Below are positions 1 to 9,236 of a DNA stretch of 64,000 nucleotides, in pieces; the first letter of the stretch is position 1, and each line of letters starts with the position of its first letter. A model generated the notes under the pieces. It did no database searches, was not told where the DNA came from, and worked only from the letters and a program-made list of their open reading frames with translations. Made by a program: the position numbers and the translations under genes. Source of the DNA: Larsenimonas salina (GTDB taxonomy: Bacteria > Pseudomonadota > Gammaproteobacteria > Pseudomonadales > Halomonadaceae); contig NZ_JAMLJJ010000001.1 in NCBI RefSeq assembly GCF_023736155.1, positions 496,001 through 560,000 of the forward strand, given 5' to 3'.

Positions 1-130
1 TCTCTTCATGGCCGCTTGGATACGGTGGAACGATCGAGCGCTCGTTGACGTGATGCTCGGTAACCACCGGCATGGACGTATCCCGGCCGGGTAAGGCCGT
101 TTCGGCGGTCGGCATGGTCGATAGACCCAT
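1..130 (-). CDS. msrA: Peptide methionine sulfoxide reductase MsrA, N-terminal part
   Basis: Only the first 43 codons are in the window; the gene runs off the left edge. The visible peptide (MGLSTMPTAETALPGRD, then PMPV region and PPYPSG) resembles the N-terminal extension of MsrA, which has a conserved ALPGR segment shortly before the catalytic GCFWG region. MsrA reduces methionine-S-sulfoxide in oxidised proteins. The start at 130 is chosen because GGAGG lies 8 bases upstream, inside the tamB 3' end; an internal ATG at 115 is an alternative. It starts 3 bases after the tamB stop, so it is probably the last gene of a tamA-tamB-msrA transcript. In Enterobacteria msrA is also a neighbour of tamAB. 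The catalytic Cys is outside the window, so the call rests on the N-terminus and context. Confidence 0.75.
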   Translation of the reverse strand, partial: MGLSTMPTAETALPGRDTSMPVVTEHHVNERSIVPPYPSGHEE

Positions 131-133
131 ATC

Positions 134-3100
134 TCATTCCTCCGTGCGTTGCTCGGCAGGCGTTTTTGCCTTGCCAAGACTGAATGTATAGATCAGATCC
201 AGCGCCTGATTGGTGCCGGAGACGGCCTCCAGGTACAGACTCTGAATCAACTTGTAGCGAAGCGTCAGCTCGGCAATGGAGGAGAACATGCCAACGCCGT
301 AGCTGACTTTCAAGCCATCGAACAGATAGCCGCTGACAACCACCTGGCTTGAATCCCCGGAGCCTGCGGTATCAAGGGTCAGATCCTGGATGCCAAAATT
401 TTCGCCGAGCGAGCCGATCGCGCGCCCGCTTTGAGAGACCGACAGGCCAATCAGCGCCGAGGCGAGCGCATTGTCGCTGTCTCCCGAATCGTCCGGCGCC
501 CGCCCTCGCAGCAGGTACGAAAGTGCGGCCGTCTCGTTCATTTCAGGGTCGGAAAACACCTGGATGTTGGGCTGGCTGGCACTGCCGGTGACCTGAAGGC
601 CGACAATGATGTTGTCGTCCTCGATCGTGTCCGGGTCACGGATGGCCCTGAAATCCAGGTACGGCTCGGCAGGCGGCCCGTTGAAGGTAACCTTGCCCTT
701 GCGAATGATCAGGTTCTGGCCGTAGGCCTTGAAGCGACCGCCACTGAGGTCAATGTCGCCCAAAAGCTGCAGCGTGCCGCGGCTTTGGCGCACCCTCAGC
801 GTGCCGTTGAGGTTGGAGGCCAGACCGTAGGCGTTCAGAGTCACGTCATCGCCGATAAGGACATTGACGTTCACGTCGAGATCCATCCCCGCCTCTTCAA
901 GAGCCTGCCCGGTAGCCCAGTCCGGAAGCTCACCCTGCTCAAGCGCCTGATCCGTCTGAGCGGCTTCCTCGCGGGTCAGGATCACTTCATCCTTGGACGG
1001 CGAGACCGCGGACGGCGGCAAGGCGTCGACCTCGATTCGGCCCCAAGGAATCCGCACGGTGCCTCCGATGGCCAGACGCTCGGGGGTGGCCTCCACCTGA
1101 AGATCCGGCGCGACACGAACACGCCCGTAAGCGGGAAGCGATGCCAGAAGCGGTTGGTCGGCGCCATCGAGCGTGACTCGGGCGTCCCAGTTGCCGCTTT
1201 CTGGCCAGCTCGCCTGCCCGCCCAGATCCCATGTAGCGTCGCCGGACGTCAGTGCGCCGTCGAGGGTGCCATGATCCCCCTGCAGGTTCAGCGCGACCCG
1301 GGCGTCGTCCAGTGCAACCGGAATATCCCGGCCGCTGACTCGAACCTGATCGAGCGTCAGCTGACCATTGAGTCGGGGCGCGATTGTCGAGCCTGACAAC
1401 GCCACTCGCCCGTTGAGTTGCCCTTTCAGCGTATCGAGCTGGGCGGCCAGGGGCTGGTACGGCTCGAGCTGAAGCCGGTCGACCGTTAATGCCCCATCGA
1501 GGCTCCGCGCGCCCATCGGATCATCGACATTGACTTCGAGTCCGAGCTTGCCGGCCTCGGAGAGGTCAAGATCCAGGTCGGCACGCGCCCGGGATTGCGT
1601 GGCATCAAGACTCAATCGGGCCCGGGTTTGAGGCAATTGCCATGGGCTACCATCGGCGGCCTGGCCTTCAAGGTCCAGCGTGGAGCGAAGCTCGCCATCG
1701 GCCTGCCATCTCGTGGCCTGGTTCTGCCAGGCAAGATCGATGTTGCCAAGGGTGGTGCCGCTGGCCTGCCAGCCATCAGGCAGTGCGCTGTTGGCAACGC
1801 TCATGGGAATATCATTGAGCGAGAGCGTCATGGCGCCCTTGTCAGCACCAAGGTCGGCCGCCTCGGAAAGACACAGCGAGCCCCCTTGCTCACGCACGAG
1901 ACAGAACGGTTCCAGGTGAGCCCGCGACTGATCAAGGCGCACGGTGGCGCGCAGCGGCTCATTGAGCGCAATTCGATCCCCGCGCGAAAGCGTTGTGCCA
2001 AGTTGATCGATCGTTGCGGTATAGCGCTGCTTGAGCTGATCGAAGCGCCCGGCCAGATGGCTCGACAGCGCATCGACTGCGTTATTGGGCCCGCCCTTGG
2101 CATCGAGTGCAAGCTGGTGGTCGCTCAGTCGGCCGTCGAGCGTCAGCGCAATGCTTGACCAGATTTGTGCGCCGGTTTGAAGCTCGTCAAGCGACAGGTC
2201 CACATCAAGTCGCGGGTCGGTCTTGCCGGAGCTGGTGGCTGACAGGCCCAGCTGACCGATCGAAAGGGTGTTGAAGGCCAGCGACCGCCCTTCAAGGCGC
2301 ACCTTGGCGACCGGCTTTTCCGCGCTACCGGAAAGCGCAATGGTGCCATCGAGTCGGCCGGCGAGCGTTGGCAAAAGCGTACTCAGGTTCGGGGCATCGA
2401 TGGTCGCGTCGAGGTTGTAGGTATCAGAAAGCGTCCCCTCGGCCCGGACACGGTTCGGGCCCTGGCGCAGGGCAAAGCGCTCGATGTCCCAGCGCATGTC
2501 ACTGGTGCCGGAAAGCGCGGTATCGAGTTGGAACGGCCGATTTTGAACCGTACCCGTTAGCTTCAATCCCGGCATATCGACCGACCATGGGCCTTCTGGC
2601 TGCTGGGTAAATTCGACTTTGCCCTGACCGTTCAGGCTTCCTGAAACGGACGGCGTCAGGGCGCCAAGATTAAGCGAGGCGAGATCGAGTGTTGCGCGGG
2701 CAGCAATTCCCTCGGCCCACGAAAGGGTTCCCTCACTCGAAAGCCGACCCTTTGGTGTTTCAAGGCGAAGCGTCTGCCAGTCAAAAGAGGTTGCATTGCC
2801 GCTGCCCCGGGCATTGAGTGCCAGTGAGCTGACTTCCGGGCCTGCGCCTGTCCCGTCGATGGCAAGTCGGTAACCGTCCAGATCGCCGCTCAAACGGGCC
2901 GTGAGGGTATCCAGGGAATAGGTAGGCACCCCCTTGAACGGCCACTGGGTCTTCTGCGCGGTGAGATTTATATCAAACGGCAGGCGTGGGGCCAGCATAT
3001 CGGCGTTGCCCTCCACGCTTGCCGTTACGTCGCCTTCGGCCTTGAGCACCAGCGAGGCCTTCGAGGCGTCGCCCGTAAGTGACAGCGCAAGACTCTGGCC

Positions 3101-4018
3101 GGTAAAGGGCGCTGCGTTGATTCGGCTGTCGAGGTCAAACGTCATCGGGTAGTTGTCAGAAAGAGTGATCTCACCGTTAAGGTCGAGTCGACCTTGCGGG
3201 GCTTCCAGGTGCGCACGCTCGAGTTTGATGTGGCTGTCGCGCGTTTGAACGGCAAGTTCCAGCGTCTCGATCGTCTGTGGGGTGTCGGGAGCACTCGTGA
3301 TACGGGCATTTTTGACGGCCAGAAACGGTAGATCGATATCGACCGGCAGCACGATGCCTGGTAGGTCAATACGATCCGTCGATGGCTCCTGGTCCAGCGC
3401 CTTGAGCGGATTATCAATGGCGCTGCCCGTTTTGGCCGGCGCGGGCGCAGGATCGGTCGATGGCGTGACGGCGGTTGCGTCGTAAAACGGGTCGACAAGC
3501 TCGGTGCGGTCGATATGAATCGTATGGCCTTCAAACCGCAGCCCTGATGTGAAGCGTGCCCAACCAAGCCGCGCGCCGTTGGCAAGCGTCACGTTCAGCT
3601 GATCGACATCGAGATTACGAACCTCCAACGGAATGGGCGTCGAGATTCGCCCGCCGCCGTTCGATGCCTCTTCCGCCTCGGGTGCCTCGCCCGGTGCCGG
3701 CTTTAATGTGACGTCGATGTTTTGGCCGGTCAGATCATCGATGCACAGTGCGCCGCTGGTCAGGCAGTCGCTTGACCAATCAAGGCGCAGCGTATCCGCG
3801 CGCAGGCTAAGCCCTGCCGTATCAAGCGATGCTCCGGTCAGGGTCAGGTCGTCCAGCGGCGCACCCGAGACCGATTGATACTCGATCCAGCCTTTTGACT
3901 TGGCGTAACCCAGAAGCTGTTGGGTGCCCCACGGTGACAGCGCAAGCCCCAGGCAAAGACACACCAAGGCGACAAGGCTGATCAGTGTCCAGAAAACGCC
4001 CTTGAGTACCTTCTTCAT
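134..4018 (-). CDS. tamB: Translocation and assembly module inner-membrane protein TamB
   Basis: A 1294-residue protein with one N-terminal membrane segment (about residues 7-28) followed by a very long beta-rich periplasmic region and a C-terminal TamB/DUF490 domain (about 950-1294, with the typical GGRFKAYGQNLIIRKG segment near 1100). TamB is anchored in the inner membrane and spans the periplasm to TamA; the pair is tied to outer-membrane protein insertion and, as an AsmA-like protein, to lipid transport. Length matches the family (about 1250-1300). Its ATG shares one base with the tamA stop (TGATG at 4016-4020), so translation is probably coupled. The long plus-strand open frames inside it are shadows. 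The call is secure. Confidence 0.95.
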   Translation of the reverse strand: MKKVLKGVFWTLISLVALVCLCLGLALSPWGTQQLLGYAKSKGWIEYQSVSGAPLDDLTLTGASLDTAGLSLRADTLRLDWSSDCLTSGALCIDDLTGQNIDVTLKPAPGEAPEAEEASNGGGRISTPIPLEVRNLDVDQLNVTLANGARLGWARFTSGLRFEGHTIHIDRTELVDPFYDATAVTPSTDPAPAPAKTGSAIDNPLKALDQEPSTDRIDLPGIVLPVDIDLPFLAVKNARITSAPDTPQTIETLELAVQTRDSHIKLERAHLEAPQGRLDLNGEITLSDNYPMTFDLDSRINAAPFTGQSLALSLTGDASKASLVLKAEGDVTASVEGNADMLAPRLPFDINLTAQKTQWPFKGVPTYSLDTLTARLSGDLDGYRLAIDGTGAGPEVSSLALNARGSGNATSFDWQTLRLETPKGRLSSEGTLSWAEGIAARATLDLASLNLGALTPSVSGSLNGQGKVEFTQQPEGPWSVDMPGLKLTGTVQNRPFQLDTALSGTSDMRWDIERFALRQGPNRVRAEGTLSDTYNLDATIDAPNLSTLLPTLAGRLDGTIALSGSAEKPVAKVRLEGRSLAFNTLSIGQLGLSATSSGKTDPRLDVDLSLDELQTGAQIWSSIALTLDGRLSDHQLALDAKGGPNNAVDALSSHLAGRFDQLKQRYTATIDQLGTTLSRGDRIALNEPLRATVRLDQSRAHLEPFCLVREQGGSLCLSEAADLGADKGAMTLSLNDIPMSVANSALPDGWQASGTTLGNIDLAWQNQATRWQADGELRSTLDLEGQAADGSPWQLPQTRARLSLDATQSRARADLDLDLSEAGKLGLEVNVDDPMGARSLDGALTVDRLQLEPYQPLAAQLDTLKGQLNGRVALSGSTIAPRLNGQLTLDQVRVSGRDIPVALDDARVALNLQGDHGTLDGALTSGDATWDLGGQASWPESGNWDARVTLDGADQPLLASLPAYGRVRVAPDLQVEATPERLAIGGTVRIPWGRIEVDALPPSAVSPSKDEVILTREEAAQTDQALEQGELPDWATGQALEEAGMDLDVNVNVLIGDDVTLNAYGLASNLNGTLRVRQSRGTLQLLGDIDLSGGRFKAYGQNLIIRKGKVTFNGPPAEPYLDFRAIRDPDTIEDDNIIVGLQVTGSASQPNIQVFSDPEMNETAALSYLLRGRAPDDSGDSDNALASALIGLSVSQSGRAIGSLGENFGIQDLTLDTAGSGDSSQVVVSGYLFDGLKVSYGVGMFSSIAELTLRYKLIQSLYLEAVSGTNQALDLIYTFSLGKAKTPAEQRTEE

Positions 4019-5859
4019 CAGAATTCAGGCCCTATCGCAAAGTGAATATGTACGCCGGAGTCGTCTTCGTCCCCGAGGGGCTTGGCCAGGTCGAAGCGAA
4101 TCGGGCCGACCGGTGAAATCCAGCGCACTCCGATGCCGGCGCTGTGTTTGATGTCGTTGGGCCACCATTTATTAAACGCGTTACCCGCATCGGTGAACAC
4201 CGCACCCCACCAATCGCCGGTGATTCGGCGCTGGTATTCGGCGGTGCTGGTCAACAGATGTTGCCCGCCGAGCAGTTCGCCGTCGTCGTTTTCCGGAGAG
4301 AGGCTTTCGTAGTCGTAGCCGCGAAGGCTGTTGTCGCCGCCGGCAAAAAAGCGCAGCGACGGGGGAATCTGATCGAAGGTGTCGGTGGCTGTTGCGCCGA
4401 CGGTCACGCGGCCGACAAAGCGATTGTCAGTGCCGAGACTCGTGATCCACTGCGAGCTGAGCCGTGTTCGAACAAACCGGGCATCGGAGCCCCAGGCCGG
4501 GTCCGAGACTTCAAACAGTGCGTCCTGGCGGTTGCCGTGCATGGGAAAGCGTTGATCGTCAACGGCCGTGCGACGCCAGCTGACGCCGGGGACCAGAAGA
4601 TAGACCGTTGCGTCCTGGTCGGCCTGGGTAAAGTCTTCGCGGGTGGCTCGAACATAGACACGCTGATGCCAGCCGTTGGAGAACTTCCATTGGCGGGCAA
4701 GCGCGATCGAGCTTTCAAAGCTTCGGGTATCTTCGTTGTCGATCTTCTTGAGGCCGTAGGGAATTTCCCAGCTATCACGCAGGGGGTTGTCCAGCGGAAT
4801 AGAATAAAGCCCTTCGAACACGGTTCGAGGCGCAGAGAGGTAGAGCGAATTATTCCAGCTGTCGCCACGGGAATTGACCCAGGGTTGATCCCAGCTGAAG
4901 CGAAACCGCGGGCCTACGTCGGTAGCGTAGCCGGCCCCGACTTCGAAGCGGTGTCGATCGGCGGGCACCAGATTGACGTCGATCGGTACCTGGGCCTCTT
5001 TGGGGGGCTGGACGGTACTGTCTTCGGTACTGTCTTGCGCGCCGGCGCCTGGCGGCTGCCCCAGCTCAGGGGTGCCCGGCGTGGCGATCGTTGTATCTTC
5101 TTCGGCGGTATCGAGTCTTGGGGCGACGGTGATGCTCTTGAACCACCCCATCTGGGACAGGCGCTGATTGTAGGTGGCCAGGTCGTTGGTTTCGTAATAC
5201 TCGCCTTCATGAAACGGCATCATGGCCTTTAGGCGGTTTTCATCGATCTGGTTGCCGGAAATGGTGATGTCGCCATAGCGGTAGCGGGGGCCAGTGTCCA
5301 TCGACAAGGCAACGTTGGCTTGGTGGGCCCAGGGGCGAATTTCGAGGCGATGGGTTACAAAGCGCGCGTTGAAGTAGCCACGCTGAAGCGCCATGTTCTG
5401 AAGCTTGGTCTTGAGCCCATCGTAATCGGCGTGATGAAGCGCCTTGCCCTTGCGCGCCTTGAGCGTACTGTCATCGATCAACTGCTTGAGCGCGTCATCA
5501 TCGGCGCCAGCGCTGCTTAACTGGAGCCACAGGTGATTGAGCTTCACAGGCCTTCCAGGCGTTACCCGCACGGTGACGTCGTCACGGTTTTCAAGGGTGA
5601 TGTCGAGTTCGGCCGAGTAGTAACCGAACGCGTGCAGCGCCTTTTGTGATTTATCGGCCACCTCCGCCTTGTAGCTTTCAAGGCGCGCGTTTTCAGGAAT
5701 GGAGATCGGCGCCAGAAAATTGGCGATGTTGGTGGCCGGTTCCCCGTCGATGCCCTCGACCGAGGCATCGAGTGCGTACGCTGAAGCCGGTAGCAGCGAC
5801 AAAGCGAGTACGGCCGGGCCGGCGTATCTTCCCCACAGTGCTGATGACGTCCTGGTCAT
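4018..5859 (-). CDS. tamA: Translocation and assembly module outer-membrane protein TamA
   Basis: A 613-residue Omp85-family protein. A signal peptide (about 1-29, ending ASAYA) is followed by three POTRA domains (about 33-300) and a 16-strand-type beta-barrel from about 300 to the C-terminal aromatic residue (ends FAIGPEF). The barrel region has the family RGYDYESLSP motif (lid/strand region). TamA sits in the outer membrane and pairs with TamB, the next gene. Residues about 250-290 form an Asp/Thr/Pro/Gln-rich insert just after the GWFKSITV strand of the last POTRA, which looks like a disordered linker not present in the enterobacterial protein. The gene follows the coiled-coil gene by 44 bases and overlaps tamB by one base. 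Confidence 0.93.
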   Translation of the reverse strand: MTRTSSALWGRYAGPAVLALSLLPASAYALDASVEGIDGEPATNIANFLAPISIPENARLESYKAEVADKSQKALHAFGYYSAELDITLENRDDVTVRVTPGRPVKLNHLWLQLSSAGADDDALKQLIDDSTLKARKGKALHHADYDGLKTKLQNMALQRGYFNARFVTHRLEIRPWAHQANVALSMDTGPRYRYGDITISGNQIDENRLKAMMPFHEGEYYETNDLATYNQRLSQMGWFKSITVAPRLDTAEEDTTIATPGTPELGQPPGAGAQDSTEDSTVQPPKEAQVPIDVNLVPADRHRFEVGAGYATDVGPRFRFSWDQPWVNSRGDSWNNSLYLSAPRTVFEGLYSIPLDNPLRDSWEIPYGLKKIDNEDTRSFESSIALARQWKFSNGWHQRVYVRATREDFTQADQDATVYLLVPGVSWRRTAVDDQRFPMHGNRQDALFEVSDPAWGSDARFVRTRLSSQWITSLGTDNRFVGRVTVGATATDTFDQIPPSLRFFAGGDNSLRGYDYESLSPENDDGELLGGQHLLTSTAEYQRRITGDWWGAVFTDAGNAFNKWWPNDIKHSAGIGVRWISPVGPIRFDLAKPLGDEDDSGVHIHFAIGPEF

Positions 5860-5903
5860 GTGTTGTCCGTTCTTGTCTTGATTTTTTTGTTGACTTGATT
5901 GAT

Positions 5904-6821
5904 TTATTGAAGCCTGTTGACTTCGGTAATGAGCTGGGCAACGCGGCCGCTCAACTGGCGGCGGCTGTCGTCCAGCCGATCCAGACGCGATTTAATGACA
6001 TCAAGATCGCCGTTCGGCCCTTCATTGGCCGCCCGAAGCGCAGTAATGTCCGAGGACTGAGCATCGAGCTGGCTTGAAAGCTGAGCCATGGCCTTTTTCT
6101 GTTGGGCCAGGTCCTTTTGAAGTTGTGCCAGCTCATCCGGCGCCTTTTGGCCGTTTTCAAGCTCGTTCAGACGGCGCTCGAGACTATCGAGCTGTTTGGA
6201 AAGAACCTCCTGACGCTTGAGCCCTGCCTTTAACTCATCGAGTGAGGCACCTTGCTGCGTTTGCCCTTCCTGCACGCGATCAATACGCTCACGCTGTGAC
6301 GTCTGGGCTGCGGTTATGGCGTCCTGCTGATTTTTGAGCGTTGTAAGTGTTTGGGTATATTGGTCGAGTCGCGCCGATTGCGCCTCATTTTGCGTTTCAA
6401 GCCGAGCGCGCTCGCCCTGAGCATGCTCTTCCGCAGCCGCCACGTTGGAAGCCGAGGCAAACTGCTTATGCTGAGCACCGAGCGCCTCGACGTCCTGTTC
6501 GAGCTGGGCCGTGATACCAGCCTGTTGTTCAAGCTTTTTAGACTGCGCGCGCATGCGGGTGATCACGTTTTCGGCATCGGTATCGGTATCGGAACTCTCG
6601 CCGAGGGCACTTTGCAGTGCGTCAAGCTGTGCCCGGGTTTCTTTAAGCTGGTGGTGTTGGTAATAGAAGCCGCCGGCCGCGCTTAAGGTGACAAGGCCCA
6701 GCATGGCCCAGAGCAGAGCCTGTTTCGACGTCGGTGCGGCTGAGGCACCATCGCGAGACGGTTTGCGCGCTGACGATGTGTTCGAAGACGTTTTATCGTT
6801 GGGGTCGGGCACTATTTGCAT
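5904..6821 (-). CDS. Single-pass membrane protein with long periplasmic coiled coil
   Basis: A 305-residue protein I cannot place in a named family. It has a polar, Ser/Lys-rich N-terminus (1-33), one membrane segment (about 34-53, ALLWAMLGLVTLSAAGG) and then almost uninterrupted heptad-like Gln/Glu/Leu/Ala-rich helix to the C-terminus (about 57-305), with only one weak break near 195-225. This resembles periplasmic coiled-coil anchors rather than an enzyme; no catalytic motif is visible. It is the first gene of the apparent tamA-tamB-msrA operon, so a role as a scaffold or spacer for the TAM complex is a reasonable inference but unproven. The ribosome-binding site is weak (CGGAATAGAC before the ATG). 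Confidence 0.8.
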   Translation of the reverse strand: MQIVPDPNDKTSSNTSSARKPSRDGASAAPTSKQALLWAMLGLVTLSAAGGFYYQHHQLKETRAQLDALQSALGESSDTDTDAENVITRMRAQSKKLEQQAGITAQLEQDVEALGAQHKQFASASNVAAAEEHAQGERARLETQNEAQSARLDQYTQTLTTLKNQQDAITAAQTSQRERIDRVQEGQTQQGASLDELKAGLKRQEVLSKQLDSLERRLNELENGQKAPDELAQLQKDLAQQKKAMAQLSSQLDAQSSDITALRAANEGPNGDLDVIKSRLDRLDDSRRQLSGRVAQLITEVNRLQ

Positions 6822-6937
6822 GTCTATTCCGTCGTGATTCGGCGGCCGGGCAAGGACAGATCAGGTGTTGTCTGTCAGATCAACTACAAAGACAAGACTA
6901 ACACGCCTCAGTTTGCCATTCAGGCTGACATGGACTT

Positions 6938-6969
6938 AAAAAAACGGGCTCCCAAGGGAGCCCGTTTTT
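6938..6969 (-). terminator. Rho-independent terminator after the galU operon
   Basis: CGGGCTCCC and GGGAGCCCG form a near-perfect stem flanked by seven A and five T residues, so it can work in both directions. It lies 15 bases past the stop of the minus-strand dehydrogenase-like gene and insulates it from the downstream coiled-coil/tam operon. Confidence 0.9.
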
Positions 6970-6984
6970 GATTTCCACCACACG

Positions 6985-8271
6985 CTACCGTGGGTCGGCG
7001 CGACGGCCGATACCCCGGTAAATGAAGCCCTTGTCGGCTACATAGGCGGGGTCATAGATATTGCGCCCATCAAGAATGAGCGGCGTTTTGAGCAGAGTGC
7101 TCAAGCGCTGCCATTCCGGGTTCCAATACCCTTTCCATTCGGTGACAAGCAGAAGTGCTTCTGCACCGTCACACGCTTCATAGGCACTGTTGGAAAGTGT
7201 CAAAAGCGGATGGTCACCGAAGAACTCCTTGAGCCGAGGCAGTGCCATCGGATCGTGAACCTGCACCTTGACGCCCTGGGCGAACAGCGCCTGCATTAAC
7301 GCGATTGACGGCGCGTTGTCGATACTCGCCGTGTGAGGCTTGAACGAGGCGCCCCAGATGGCAACTGTCTTACCGACAAGCTGCCCTTCGTAGTGCTGCC
7401 AGAGCTTCCTGAACAGGGTTTCCTTCTTGTGCTCGTTGATGTCGAGCACTTGCTGCATGAGCTGGGAATCCCTGCCCTTTTCCGCCTGAATCTCTGAAAG
7501 GCGCGTCAGATGCTGGGCGAAGTTCGGGCCACCGAAGCCGCACCCTGGGTAAAGGTACTGATGCCCGATGCGAGGGTCGGCGCCCATGCCCCGTCGCACC
7601 ACTTCAACGTCGACGTTCATCGTATCGGCAAGGCTTGCCAGCTCGTTCATGTAACTGATACGCGTTGCCAGCATGCCGATGATCGCGAGCTTGGTGAACT
7701 CGGCGGCCTTGCAGGGCATCAACTGGAATGAGTCTTCGCGCCGGTTGAAGGCGCGCAGCAGTTCACGGATCTGCTTGATGGCAAACTCGTCATCACTGCC
7801 CAGAAGGATGCGGGTCGGCCGGGTGAACATGGCCATCGCCCGCCCTTCTTCCAGCATGTCAGGCAGCGCAACACAGGACTGGCCCGGCCGAGTAAACAGA
7901 TTCGACAGTGTTTCCGTGTACCCGATCGGGAACGTGCTGTTGTTGACGATGACGAACTCGCCCTTCTCCTTGGCAAGTACGGTCTGAACCCAGTCTCGGG
8001 CGTAGTCGTACTTGTCGGGATCGAGCGCGAGCCAATAGATGTTGGCCCGGGGCAGCCCGCTCTGCTTGTCGCAAATGGTGAGCGACCCCTGGGCGCGCGC
8101 CTGATCGAGCTGGGTCTTGAGACCCGGCTCGCTGTTCAGCCACTCGCTTTCCTCGAGCCGTTCAAAGGGCGTGTCGGGGTGCGGCCACCAATGTACACGG
8201 TGGCCAACCATGGAAAGCGCGGTCGCGGCGGTGGCCGCACTCAACGTACTTCCGTGTACAACGACTTGCAT
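6985..8271 (-). CDS. UDP-glucose/GDP-mannose dehydrogenase-family protein lacking the catalytic cysteine
   Basis: A 428-residue protein with the three-domain plan of nucleotide-sugar dehydrogenases: N-terminal Rossmann-like part, central helical domain (about 185-270) and C-terminal UDP-binding domain (about 298-420, GASFKP for the usual GLAFKP). Family residues that remain include Thr in NNSTFPIG (about 113), Glu in LEEG (about 142) and Lys in EFTK (194). Key residues are lost: the active-site motif GFGGSCFPKD reads GFGGPNFAQH at 245-254 (Cys to Asn, Asp to His), the conserved Asn after the Lys is Ile, and the N-terminal GxGxxG reads GSTLSA. A normal NAD-dependent two-step oxidation of UDP-glucose to UDP-glucuronate is therefore unlikely. 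It follows galU by 2 bases, so a UDP-glucose-related binding or regulatory role, or a different chemistry, is possible. Confidence 0.85.
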   Translation of the reverse strand: MQVVVHGSTLSAATAATALSMVGHRVHWWPHPDTPFERLEESEWLNSEPGLKTQLDQARAQGSLTICDKQSGLPRANIYWLALDPDKYDYARDWVQTVLAKEKGEFVIVNNSTFPIGYTETLSNLFTRPGQSCVALPDMLEEGRAMAMFTRPTRILLGSDDEFAIKQIRELLRAFNRREDSFQLMPCKAAEFTKLAIIGMLATRISYMNELASLADTMNVDVEVVRRGMGADPRIGHQYLYPGCGFGGPNFAQHLTRLSEIQAEKGRDSQLMQQVLDINEHKKETLFRKLWQHYEGQLVGKTVAIWGASFKPHTASIDNAPSIALMQALFAQGVKVQVHDPMALPRLKEFFGDHPLLTLSNSAYEACDGAEALLLVTEWKGYWNPEWQRLSTLLKTPLILDGRNIYDPAYVADKGFIYRGIGRRADPR

Positions 8272-8273
8272 GA

Positions 8274-9164
8274 TTATCCCTCTTGGCTATAGCGGGTCAG
8301 AAGTTCACGGAATCCTTCGCCGAATTTCGGATGGCGCTTGGCAAAGGACAGCGTGGCTTCCAGGTAGCCTAGCTGATGACCGCAATCGTAGGTATCGCCC
8401 TGCATGCGATACGCCGCTACGTCGCTTTCTCCACGAAGCGCGTCGATGGCGTCGGTCAGCTGAATTTCGTTGCCTGCACCCGGCTTGGTTTCGGCAAGCA
8501 GCGGGAAAATGCGGCCCGGCAGAAGGTAACGGCCGATGACGGCAAGGGTAGACGGCTCTTCACCGGTGGCCGGTTTTTCGACCATGCCGGTGATCTTGGC
8601 GCTCTGACCCGGAGACGGCGCATCGCCTTCGAGGGCAACGATGCCATACTTGTAAGCGACTTCCTGCGGAACGCTTTCAACCATGATCTGCGCCTGACCG
8701 GTTGCGTCATAGGCTTCGATCATGCCGCGAAGGTCGTTCTTGTCGCGACCGTCACAGTCGACGAGAACGTCCGGCAGAAGGACCGCGAACGGCTCTTCAT
8801 CGCCGATGACAGAACGTGCGCAGGCGACAGCGTGACCGAGGCCGAGGGCCTGATGCTGGCGAACGCTGATGATGGACACGTCGCTTGGGACAATGTTGCG
8901 TACTTCATCGAGCAGCTCGTCTTTGCCTTTGGCTTCGAGCTGGTTTTCGAGCTCAAAGTGCGTGTCGAAATGGTTTTCGATCGCTGACTTGGTGGCATGT
9001 GTAACGAGAATGATCTCTTTGATGCCTGCTTCGACCGCTTCCTGAACGACGTACTGGATCACCGGCTTGTCGACGATGGTGATCATTTCCTTTGGAATGG
9101 CCTTGGAGGCAGGCAGACAACGAGTACCAAAACCGGCGACGGGCAAGACTGCTTTACGGATCAT
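8274..9164 (-). CDS. galU: UTP-glucose-1-phosphate uridylyltransferase
   Basis: A 296-residue enzyme that makes UDP-glucose and pyrophosphate from UTP and glucose-1-phosphate in the cytosol; UDP-glucose feeds cell-surface glycans and, with OtsA (29-30 kb here), trehalose. The nucleotidyltransferase signature is at the N-terminus (LPVAGFGTRCLPASKAIPKEM), with the usual VEKP and GNEIQLTDAI blocks further on. Length is typical. It shares a transcript with the dehydrogenase-like gene 2 bases downstream. mtnA lies 72 bases upstream on the same strand with no clear terminator between. Confidence 0.96.
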   Translation of the reverse strand: MIRKAVLPVAGFGTRCLPASKAIPKEMITIVDKPVIQYVVQEAVEAGIKEIILVTHATKSAIENHFDTHFELENQLEAKGKDELLDEVRNIVPSDVSIISVRQHQALGLGHAVACARSVIGDEEPFAVLLPDVLVDCDGRDKNDLRGMIEAYDATGQAQIMVESVPQEVAYKYGIVALEGDAPSPGQSAKITGMVEKPATGEEPSTLAVIGRYLLPGRIFPLLAETKPGAGNEIQLTDAIDALRGESDVAAYRMQGDTYDCGHQLGYLEATLSFAKRHPKFGEGFRELLTRYSQEG

Positions 9165-9236
9165 TCCTTGGTCCTTTATTTGATTGGGGGTGGCAACATA
9201 TCAGACCGATCATGACATGTCTGTGCGTAACTGGGT

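Noticed and set aside
431-1396. 321-codon plus-strand open frame opposite tamB
   Set aside because: Shadow of tamB; no ribosome-binding site, no family resemblance.
4144-5232. 362-codon plus-strand open frame opposite tamA
   Set aside because: Shadow of the tamA coding strand with no recognisable protein features.
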